Under the pieces are notes generated by a model, which ran no database searches, was not told where the DNA came from, and worked only from the letters and a program-made list of their open reading frames with translations. A program made the position numbers and the translations under genes. A stretch of DNA of 6,434 nt from Candidatus Poseidoniaceae archaeon (GTDB lineage: Archaea; Thermoplasmatota; Poseidoniia; Poseidoniales; Poseidoniaceae): contig DUJK01000004.1 of the NCBI GenBank assembly GCA_013329925.1, positions 5,598 through 12,031 of the forward strand, given 5' to 3'. Position 1 is the stretch's first letter, and each line of letters starts with the position of its first letter. Below are positions 1 to 5,429 of the stretch, in pieces.

Positions 1-50
1 AAGTCAACTTCATGTTTTTGATAATATTGATTAAAATCAAAATCTTTCAT
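1..50 (-). CDS. 5' end of an unidentified gene downstream of sucD (partial)
   Basis: On the minus strand an ATG at 50-48 opens a frame with no stop up to the window edge, giving 16 complete codons (MKDFDFNQYYQKHEVD). The start lies 9 nt after the sucD stop codon (62-60). An AAGGTGA stretch at 66-60, overlapping the end of sucD, sits at a Shine-Dalgarno-like distance of about 9-10 nt. This suggests a third cistron translated with sucCD. The visible N-terminus is polar and rich in aromatic residues, is not a signal peptide, and is too short to assign to a family. A chance short open frame cannot be excluded, but the ribosome binding site and operon spacing favour a real gene. Confidence 0.5.
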   Translation of the reverse strand, partial: MKDFDFNQYYQKHEVD

Positions 51-59
51 CAATAATTC

Positions 60-983
60 TCACCTTAGACCTGCTTTCTTGAGAGATTCAAGTAATACTG
101 CTCCAAGTTCAGATGGGTCCTTTGCACAAGCAATACCTGCTGCTTCAAAAGCAGCAAATTTTTCTTCTGCAGTACCTTTTCCACCAGAGATAATTGCTCC
201 TGCGTGCCCCATTCTTTTACCTGGGGGTGCAGTTGCACCAGCGACAAAGCCAACGATTGGTTTAGTTACATTTTCTGCTGCCCATGCCGCTGCATCTTCT
301 TCTGCAGTTCCACCAATTTCACCGATCATTACGATTGCTTCAGTTTGACTATCAGCCTCAAATGCTGCTAAACATTCTATGAATCCAGTTCCGTTTACCG
401 GATCTCCGCCAATTCCAATACAAGTAGATTGACCTTCACCAATACTCATAGTTTGGGCAACCGCTTCGTAAGTTAAAGTTCCAGACTTAGAGACAATACC
501 AATTCTGCCTTTAGCATGTATGTGACCTGGCATAATACCAATCTTGGCTCCTCCATTTTCTCCCGGAGTAATAATTCCAGGACAATTTGGGCCGATCAAC
601 CGAATACCTGGTCGATTGTAAACATAGGCTACGGCTTTTACCATGTCAATGGTTGGAATACCCTCGGTAATACAAACGATTACCCCTTCTCCTTTGACTT
701 TGTCAAAAGCATCAGCGGCTTCCATAATCGCCTCTCCGGCAAAAGGTGGAGGGACATAGATTACTGTTGCATCAGCATCGGTTTCTGTTATTGCTTCAGT
801 CATTGAATTCCAAACCGGAAAATTGCTTCCTTGTAATTCGACAGTTTGTCCGCCTTTGCCAGGTGTGCATCCACCGACAATATTAGTGCCATATTCAACC
901 ATTTTTTCCGCATGAAACATTCCTTGCTTACCAGTTATACCCTGAACCAAAACTTTGGCATCTTCTTCTATCCATATTGGCAT
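60..983 (-). CDS. sucD: Succinyl-CoA ligase (ADP/GDP-forming), alpha subunit
   Basis: The alpha subunit of succinyl-CoA synthetase carries the CoA site and the histidine that is phosphorylated while succinyl-CoA, phosphate and NDP are converted to succinate, CoA and NTP in the TCA cycle. It acts in the cytoplasm as a heteromer with SucC. The 307 residues show, in order, the Rossmann CoA-binding loop GITGKQG (15-21), YVPPPFA (76-82), GPNCPGIITP (from 131), GEIGG with the conserved Glu at about 222, and GHAGAIISGG with the phospho-histidine at 260. It is slightly longer than the E. coli protein (289 residues) and looks complete. The ATG start overlaps the sucC stop by one base (TAATG). It is preceded by a strong GGAGGTG Shine-Dalgarno at 997-991, seven bases upstream. 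The sequence is of ordinary bacterial/mitochondrial type. The identification is secure. The nucleotide preference (ATP or GTP) is not determined. Confidence 0.97.
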   Translation of the reverse strand: MPIWIEEDAKVLVQGITGKQGMFHAEKMVEYGTNIVGGCTPGKGGQTVELQGSNFPVWNSMTEAITETDADATVIYVPPPFAGEAIMEAADAFDKVKGEGVIVCITEGIPTIDMVKAVAYVYNRPGIRLIGPNCPGIITPGENGGAKIGIMPGHIHAKGRIGIVSKSGTLTYEAVAQTMSIGEGQSTCIGIGGDPVNGTGFIECLAAFEADSQTEAIVMIGEIGGTAEEDAAAWAAENVTKPIVGFVAGATAPPGKRMGHAGAIISGGKGTAEEKFAAFEAAGIACAKDPSELGAVLLESLKKAGLR

Positions 984-2194
984 TACTGAGCACCTCCGCT
1001 GATAAGAGCGACTATTTTTTGTGCACCTTCTGCTAAGTCATCTGCAGGATGAATGTTTAGAGTAGATTGTGCAAGAATTTTCTTGCCTTCATCAACATTG
1101 GTTCCAGCGAGTCGAACTACCAATGGTACTTCAAGCGAAAGAGCCTCAGTTGCGGCAATAACACCACGGGCAATAATATCACAACGCATGATACCACCAA
1201 AGATATTAACGAGAATTCCCTTGACATTTGGGTCCTCTAAAATAATTGAGAACGCAGTTTTTACTTGCTCTTCGTTGGCACCACCACCAACGTCAAGGAA
1301 GTTTGCCGGCTCACCACCATACAATTTGATTACGTCCATAGTTGCCATTGCTAATCCTGCACCATTGACAAGACATCCAATATTACCATCGAGTTTAACG
1401 TATGACAGGCCGGCTTCCTTGGCACGAACTTCGACGTCCTCTTCTTCGCTTAAATCACGCAACGAGTCCCAATTCTTGTGTCGGAATTCAGCATTTTCAT
1501 CAAATGAAACTTTTGAATCAAGGGCAACTATTTCATCACTCTTGGTCTTTACCAGTGGATTAATCTCTACCATAGCACAATCATTTGAAACGAACATTTG
1601 GTACATGCTTGACAACATTTTCATGAAAGATTTCAAAGCTGTACCGCTCAGTCCAAGAGCGATTCCTAAATCCCTATTTTGAAAACCCATCAATCCGGAA
1701 TTTGGGTCAATAATAATTTTATGAATCAGTTCAGGGGTTTCATGTGCTACATCTTCAATATTCATACCACCTTCAGTTGATGCCATTATCATGACAGCTT
1801 TATTCTCCCTATCAACAAGTAGCGCAAGGTAGTATTCATGCTCTATGTCGCAGCCAGATTCGATGTATAAGTTACTGACTAGTTTACCTTCATCTCCAGT
1901 TTGAATTGTTACTAATATATTACCAAGGATATTCTCAGAATATGATTTTACTTCATCCCGTGAAAAAGCTATTTTCACACCACCGTCCATCACGTGCTCT
2001 CTAGTTTTAGGATTGTACAGAGTACCCTTACCCCTACCTCCAGCATGGATTTGTGATTTAACAGCGACCACTTTTGAGTTGAGTGAATCGTATGCATCAA
2101 GCGCTTCTTCAACAGTTTTACAGTGTACTCCATCTAGAACGGGTACACCATTTGCCCTAAGCAATTCTTTTCCTTGGTATTCATGGATATTCAT
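983..2194 (-). CDS. sucC: Succinyl-CoA ligase (ADP/GDP-forming), beta subunit
   Basis: The beta subunit binds the nucleotide (ATP-grasp domain) and succinate, and completes the enzyme with SucD. The 403 residues begin MNIHEYQGKELL, the canonical SucC N-terminus. They contain Lys46 and the HAGGRGKG loop (50-57) of the ATP-grasp fold, EINPL in the middle, GGGA (303-306), and NIFGGIMRCDIIARG around 330-345, the conserved loop of the C-terminal ligase-CoA domain. The length is close to alphaproteobacterial homologues and somewhat longer than E. coli SucC (388). The region with TGDEGK, LYIESG and ASTEGGMNIEDVAHETPE also resembles proteobacterial/mitochondrial SucC, so a bacterial origin is plausible. 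It is first in the operon, overlapping sucD by one base. The ATG at 2194 has GGAGAG four bases upstream (2204-2199) and a second GGAGAG copy ten bases further (2214-2209). Confidence 0.97.
   Translation of the reverse strand: MNIHEYQGKELLRANGVPVLDGVHCKTVEEALDAYDSLNSKVVAVKSQIHAGGRGKGTLYNPKTREHVMDGGVKIAFSRDEVKSYSENILGNILVTIQTGDEGKLVSNLYIESGCDIEHEYYLALLVDRENKAVMIMASTEGGMNIEDVAHETPELIHKIIIDPNSGLMGFQNRDLGIALGLSGTALKSFMKMLSSMYQMFVSNDCAMVEINPLVKTKSDEIVALDSKVSFDENAEFRHKNWDSLRDLSEEEDVEVRAKEAGLSYVKLDGNIGCLVNGAGLAMATMDVIKLYGGEPANFLDVGGGANEEQVKTAFSIILEDPNVKGILVNIFGGIMRCDIIARGVIAATEALSLEVPLVVRLAGTNVDEGKKILAQSTLNIHPADDLAEGAQKIVALISGGAQ
984..997 (-). promoter_or_regulatory. Strong Shine-Dalgarno for sucD inside the sucC 3' end
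   Basis: On the minus strand GGAGGTG (997-991) lies inside the last codons of sucC, seven bases before the sucD ATG (983-981). Together with the TAATG stop/start overlap this indicates translational coupling, giving matched amounts of the two subunits. This is seen directly in the sequence; the coupling is inference. Confidence 0.75.
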
Positions 2195-2283
2195 GACTCT
2201 CTCCGAATCTCTCCACTTGAAGACCGTCTTTGAATACTTTGTTTAAACTGAATATCTAAACACTGTGACAGTTAGGCCAAATT
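2195..2283. promoter_or_regulatory. Divergent intergenic region, probable promoters for sucCD (-) and the kinase cluster (+)
   Basis: This 89-bp AT-rich gap separates two outward-facing transcription units, so it should hold both promoters. GTTTAAAC (2241-2248), a perfect 8-bp palindrome, is the best TATA-like element for either strand. On the plus strand a start site about 25 nt downstream would fall near 2270, leaving a very short leader before the ATG at 2284. On the minus strand it would fall near 2220, leaving about 25 nt that contain both GGAGAG motifs. No clear BRE is recognised. The assignment is inference from archaeal promoter geometry; no bacterial -35/-10 pair is evident. Confidence 0.4.
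2262..2272. repeat. 11-bp palindrome ACTGTGACAGT, possible operator
   Basis: The arms ACTGT and ACAGT are exact reverse complements around a single central G. The element lies at the predicted transcription start of the plus-strand cluster and 11 bases before its ATG at 2284. That is where an archaeal repressor would block initiation or elongation. It could equally be chance, because five-base arms are short. No second copy was noticed elsewhere in the window. Confidence 0.3.
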
Positions 2284-2958
2284 ATGGCCAACGACTTCTA
2301 TTGGTTTCTCATTCTAGGGTTGTGGTCAATCATAATCGTGTTTGGCATAAAACCATTTTACGATTACCTCAGAAAGCAGGGCTCAGAACATATGGTGGCA
2401 GTATATTACAATCGAAAAGTTGCTCACATGCTGGCTGGAGGTGTGCCAATAATAGCCGCCCCAATAGTATTTGAGGATCCAGTTTGGGTTCTAATTGGCG
2501 GCGTACTTGGTTGTTTTGGTTTAACCTTGACACATCTTACTGACCGACGGTTATGGTGGATGCAAACAGAACAGAATATGAATGATGCATCTTTTGCATT
2601 GATGTTGGGAATTTCAGTTTATGCTATTTGGGAGTATAGTAACGAGCCATGGTTAGCAATTCTACCAGCACTTTACATGGCCTTTGGCGACGGAGTTACG
2701 GGAATTATAAGAAATAAAATGTTTCAAAAAAGGACAAAGAGTGCATGGGGAAATGTCGGAATGGCAATATTGTGCTTACCATTGGGTTATTTCTTTGGAC
2801 AGTTGGCAGAACCAGAAATTCCGTTATGGGGTCTAATGTCAGCGATAGTAGCATCCTATGTCGAAAGATATGAATTTGGCGTGATAGATGATAATATTCT
2901 CATTGTATTATTTTCTAGTTTAGTCCTAGTAATTGGTCTAAATATTGGACCGATATAG
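2284..2958 (+). CDS. Dolichol/phytol kinase-like CTP-dependent polyprenol kinase, integral membrane protein
   Basis: Probable membrane lipid kinase of the SEC59/VTE5 group within the phosphatidate cytidylyltransferase-related superfamily. Known members phosphorylate dolichol or phytol using CTP. The 224 residues form about seven or eight hydrophobic segments, roughly at 5-23, 50-63, 67-85, 104-118, 122-134, 157-175, 180-192 and 205-221. Family-type motifs are visible: RKVAHMLAGG (44-53, the Arg-Lys-x-x-His element), the GDG motif in AFGDGVTGIIRN (133-144), KSAWGN (152-157) replacing the usual Lys-Ser-x-x-Gly, and VERYEFGVIDDN (193-204) with the Glu and Asp-Asp-Asn typical of the C-terminal active-site loop. 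The substrate is unknown. In an archaeon dolichol or a geranylgeraniol-type alcohol would fit, feeding a glycan carrier or salvaging prenyl chains. It is first of the plus-strand cluster, and the sugar nucleotidyltransferase 0.7 kb downstream supports a glycosylation role. The ATG has no clear Shine-Dalgarno, which fits a short or leaderless transcript. Confidence 0.75.
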   Translation: MANDFYWFLILGLWSIIIVFGIKPFYDYLRKQGSEHMVAVYYNRKVAHMLAGGVPIIAAPIVFEDPVWVLIGGVLGCFGLTLTHLTDRRLWWMQTEQNMNDASFALMLGISVYAIWEYSNEPWLAILPALYMAFGDGVTGIIRNKMFQKRTKSAWGNVGMAILCLPLGYFFGQLAEPEIPLWGLMSAIVASYVERYEFGVIDDNILIVLFSSLVLVIGLNIGPI

Positions 2959-2998
2959 AATACAAGGTACTTTATTGAATGACTCTTTGAACGACAAC

Positions 2999-3541
2999 AT
3001 GACACTAAGTGTTGGAGACAATCTAATCGACTTTACCTTGAAAAATGCCAATTCCAATATTGGTGAAGATGAGGTTAATGCAGTAAAATATGCTCAAGAA
3101 AACGGCTTGGTAGTAGTGTTCGAGTGTAATCATTGTCCATATGTAGTGGCTAGTGTTTTACGGATGAATTCATTAGCCAAATACTGCTTTGATAATGGTA
3201 TCGGATTTATTGGAATTAACTCCAATGATTCCTCAGTATACGAAACAGACTCATTTGAGCACATGGTAAAGAGGGCTGATAAGGGCATGCCATATCCATA
3301 TCTGCACGACGAAGATCAATCAGTTGCCAGTCAATATGGTGCGAAAAGAACCCCTGAATTTTTCTTATTTAACAAAGATAATTCGCTAGTGTACAAAGGG
3401 CGAATGGATGATTCTCCAAAGAACCCAGCTGATGTTACATCAACCGACTTACTAGATGCTGTTAATGCAGTATTAGCAGGTAATGAGCCCGAAATTAAAA
3501 CAACAGAATCGATTGGTTGTTCGGTAAAATGGAAGGCATGA
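2999..3541 (+). CDS. Thioredoxin-like fold protein (AhpC/TSA-redoxin type) with CNHC active site
   Basis: Cytoplasmic thioredoxin-fold oxidoreductase, probably a peroxiredoxin/thioredoxin-like disulfide enzyme; no signal peptide or membrane anchor is seen. From the ATG at 2999 it has 180 residues. They comprise an N-terminal VGDNLIDFTL strand typical of AhpC/TSA-like proteins, the redox motif C43-N-H-C46 followed by PYV, the strand GIGFIGINSND (about 67-77), and the cis-proline loop KRTPEFFLF (Pro119). A third cysteine sits in the C-terminal tail IGCSVKWK (Cys174). That tail, together with the HCPYV form of the active site, characterises a widespread family of small thioredoxin-family proteins of uncertain substrate. 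The frame is open upstream to a TTG at 2945 that would overlap the kinase gene by 14 bases. A TTG at 2975 has AAGG seven bases upstream, but the extra residues do not look like family sequence, so the ATG is preferred. The stop is four bases before the next small gene. Confidence 0.85.
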   Translation: MTLSVGDNLIDFTLKNANSNIGEDEVNAVKYAQENGLVVVFECNHCPYVVASVLRMNSLAKYCFDNGIGFIGINSNDSSVYETDSFEHMVKRADKGMPYPYLHDEDQSVASQYGAKRTPEFFLFNKDNSLVYKGRMDDSPKNPADVTSTDLLDAVNAVLAGNEPEIKTTESIGCSVKWKA

Positions 3542-3545
3542 TTTG

Positions 3546-3659
3546 ATGAGTTGTCGTAGACAGTGTGACTGGGACGAAAATCAAGTTTGCCGCAGTTGTG
3601 GCATTGATTATTCAACTCCTGATGACAATGAGTCAAAGAATGAATCAAAAGATGATTAA
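3546..3659 (+). CDS. 37-residue four-cysteine microprotein, DUF1289-like zinc-ribbon pattern
   Basis: An ATG at 3546, four bases after the thioredoxin-like stop, opens a 37-codon frame ending in TAA at 3657-3659. The GGAAGG at 3531-3536 is nine bases upstream and could serve as Shine-Dalgarno. The peptide has cysteines at 3, 7, 15 and 18 (C-x3-C-x7-C-x2-C-G) with an acidic, lysine-containing tail (residues 26-37, many Asp, Glu and Lys). The spacing and the Asp after the second cysteine resemble the short bacterial DUF1289 family (C-x3-C-x-x-D ... C-x-G-C-G), whose function is not established. Four such cysteines would normally bind one zinc ion. It fills almost the whole gap between two confident genes and keeps the operon strand, which supports a real gene. 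The match is made from memory of the motif, so the family name is tentative. Confidence 0.6.
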   Translation: MSCRRQCDWDENQVCRSCGIDYSTPDDNESKNESKDD

Positions 3660-3700
3660 CCAACGGATTGATTCAAAGACTTAAGCACAAACCGGTTGAC

Positions 3701-4699
3701 ATGCAAGTGGTTATCCTAGCCGGTGGTATCGGCTCAAGGTTAAGTCCGTGGACTAAATCTGTGCCTAAACCACTACTACCGATGTTAGATAGGACTTTAC
3801 TTGAGCAAGTAATCTATACAATTCCAAATAAATTAATCGATGAAGTAATTGTTGCAGGCGGGTATAAAGTAGATATGATTAAATCCTATTTTGATTCTAT
3901 AGAATGTGACTTTGAAGTAAATATTGTTGATGAAAAAGAGCCGCTTGGCACTGGCGGGGCACTGGGTAACTGCAAGGATAGTGTGAGTGGTACATTTGCT
4001 TGTTTTAACGGCGATATTATCTCATCACTAGATGTCGGAAAGCTACTTGATTTACATAATAAAAATGGTGGAATCGGGTCTCTGGGTCTTTGGGAAGTTG
4101 AAGACCCAACCAGATTTGGTATCGTCGGACTTGACAATTATGGTAAAATCACCGAATTCAAGGAAAAACCGCAACCAGATGAGGTATTTTCTAATTTGAT
4201 AAATGCAGGTTCATATATCTTTGAAGATGATATTTTTGACTTTATGCCGCAAGGTCGACATTCGCTTGAAAGAGATGTATTTCCACAATTAACCGACACA
4301 AGAATGCTAAATGGGATGAAATTTGATGGTTATTTTATCGATGCAGGGACAAGAGAGTCTTGGTGTGATGCGGTATCAAAATGCGTAGATGAATCACGAT
4401 TTACTGCTGGTGATAGAGTCACAAATTCATGGTATTCATCTACCAAAAATCCGGCACTAGATAGTAGTATTATCTCTTCAATGATCTCATCAGGTGTAGA
4501 GGTCGTGAAGTCATCAATAACACACTCAACCGTCTTAGAGAATAGCAAAATTGGTGAATCTAGTCGTATCTCGGGTAGCTTAATTGGTCGCAATAGTATC
4601 ATTGGGGAAAATAGTCATTTGACAAATGTCATTGTTGGTCATGATTCAGTAATCCCGCCAGGCACTACGATTACTGATATTACTTGGGAAAACCAGTGA
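3701..4699 (+). CDS. Nucleotide-sugar pyrophosphorylase (sugar-1-phosphate nucleotidyltransferase) with C-terminal hexapeptide-repeat region
   Basis: Cytoplasmic enzyme that joins a nucleoside triphosphate and a sugar-1-phosphate to give NDP-sugar and pyrophosphate. From the ATG at 3701 it has 332 residues. The nucleotide-binding signature LAGGIGSRLSPWTKSVPKPLLP spans 6-27, with catalytic-type Arg13 and Lys23. It is followed by EPLGTGGAL (80-88), the metal-binding Asp105 in FNGDI, EFKEKP (152-157), NAGSYIF (168-174), and the second metal Asp214 in FIDAGT. Residues from about 250 to 330 repeat Ile/Val/Leu at hexapeptide intervals (STVLENSKIGESS, SLIGRNSIIGENS), the pattern of a left-handed beta-helix. 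That architecture resembles mannose-1-phosphate guanylyltransferases and related glucose-1-phosphate enzymes, so the sugar and base cannot be fixed. The frame is also open from a TTG at 3668, but the ATG at 3701 places the glycine-rich loop at the very N-terminus, as is normal. Two positions upstream of it in the cluster but for two small genes is the polyprenol kinase-like gene, consistent with glycan synthesis. Confidence 0.9.
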   Translation: MQVVILAGGIGSRLSPWTKSVPKPLLPMLDRTLLEQVIYTIPNKLIDEVIVAGGYKVDMIKSYFDSIECDFEVNIVDEKEPLGTGGALGNCKDSVSGTFACFNGDIISSLDVGKLLDLHNKNGGIGSLGLWEVEDPTRFGIVGLDNYGKITEFKEKPQPDEVFSNLINAGSYIFEDDIFDFMPQGRHSLERDVFPQLTDTRMLNGMKFDGYFIDAGTRESWCDAVSKCVDESRFTAGDRVTNSWYSSTKNPALDSSIISSMISSGVEVVKSSITHSTVLENSKIGESSRISGSLIGRNSIIGENSHLTNVIVGHDSVIPPGTTITDITWENQ

Positions 4700-4751
4700 A
4701 TAACACATTATGAGTGGAAGAACTCAAATGCAATGTTGGCCTGCCAAACTC

Positions 4752-5411
4752 ATGGACAAACCCTTGATAGTTGTTAATTTTAAGACGTATCAAACCGCAT
4801 GCGGCGAATCTGCAGAGCAACTTGCTAAAGTAATGGAACAATTTGTTAACCGAAATTACCGCATGATAGCAGTAGTATCAGCATTTGACTTGTTTTCAAT
4901 TTCTAATAATTCCGATAAACTTGAGGTTTGGTCACAACATCTTGACCCGGTTGGAAAAGGCAGTCACACCGGTTGGCTAGAGCCAGATTTGGCAATTCAC
5001 CGCGGCGCAGTTGGAACAATAATCAATCATGCTGAGCACAAAGTTTCACTTGAACACGTCAAGGAATTAATGGCTATGTTACCGGAAAATTTCCCAATTT
5101 GTGCCTGTGCTGCAGATGTTGATGAAGCGATTGCTTTGGCTAAACTAGGTCCAACCTTCATTGCTGTAGAGCCTCCTGAACTTATTGGAGGAGATATTTC
5201 AGTAACATCAGCAGATCCATCTATTGTGTCCAACACCGTGGCAGCAGTCAAATCTACTAATCCTAATGTCCGGGTGCTTTGCGGTGCAGGTGTTAAAACC
5301 GGTGCAGATGTCAAGAAGGCAATTGAACTAGGTGCAGAAGGAGTCCTTCTGGCAAGCGGTGTTACCAAGGCTGCTGATGTTAGTTCCGTATTGGATGATT
5401 TAACATCTTGA
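4752..5411 (+). CDS. tpiA: Triosephosphate isomerase, archaeal type
   Basis: Interconverts dihydroxyacetone phosphate and glyceraldehyde 3-phosphate in glycolysis and gluconeogenesis, in the cytoplasm. From the ATG at 4752 the protein has 219 residues, the short length usual for archaeal TIM (bacterial and eukaryotic forms are about 250). Active-site residues are visible: Asn9 and Lys11 in VVNFKTY, His93 in IINHAEHK, and the catalytic Glu140 in AVEPPELIGG. The phosphate-binding loops are LCGAGVKTGADV and GVLLASGV near the C-terminus. The frame is also open to ATGs at 4710 and 4728. The extra 14 residues are not family-like, and the 4752 start puts PLIVVNFKTY at residue 4, as in archaeal homologues. 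No Shine-Dalgarno precedes any of these starts. Loop 6 reads IGGD where IGTG is usual. It is last in the plus-strand cluster and converges with the TPR gene 18 bases away. Confidence 0.93.
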   Translation: MDKPLIVVNFKTYQTACGESAEQLAKVMEQFVNRNYRMIAVVSAFDLFSISNNSDKLEVWSQHLDPVGKGSHTGWLEPDLAIHRGAVGTIINHAEHKVSLEHVKELMAMLPENFPICACAADVDEAIALAKLGPTFIAVEPPELIGGDISVTSADPSIVSNTVAAVKSTNPNVRVLCGAGVKTGADVKKAIELGAEGVLLASGVTKAADVSSVLDDLTS

Positions 5412-5429
5412 ATATTAGCATCAGAGCAA

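Noticed and set aside
1053..1682. 209-codon open frame on the plus strand opposite sucC
   Set aside because: It lies entirely antisense to a confidently identified sucC, has no recognisable domain, and is rich in Ser, Ile and Thr as expected for a mirrored frame.
3331..3663. 110-codon minus-strand frame across the thioredoxin-like and microprotein genes
   Set aside because: It is antisense to a recognisable thioredoxin-fold protein and the four-cysteine frame. It has no family features and its histidine-rich start mirrors the other strand.
4700..4751. Possible internal promoter before triosephosphate isomerase (AT-rich CATTATG near 4706)
   Set aside because: The match to a TATA box is weak and the region may be partly coding if an earlier ATG is used.
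5412..5429. Possible bidirectional terminator between the convergent TIM and TPR genes
   Set aside because: The 18-base gap has no inverted repeat and no T-run on either strand, so no terminator can be supported.
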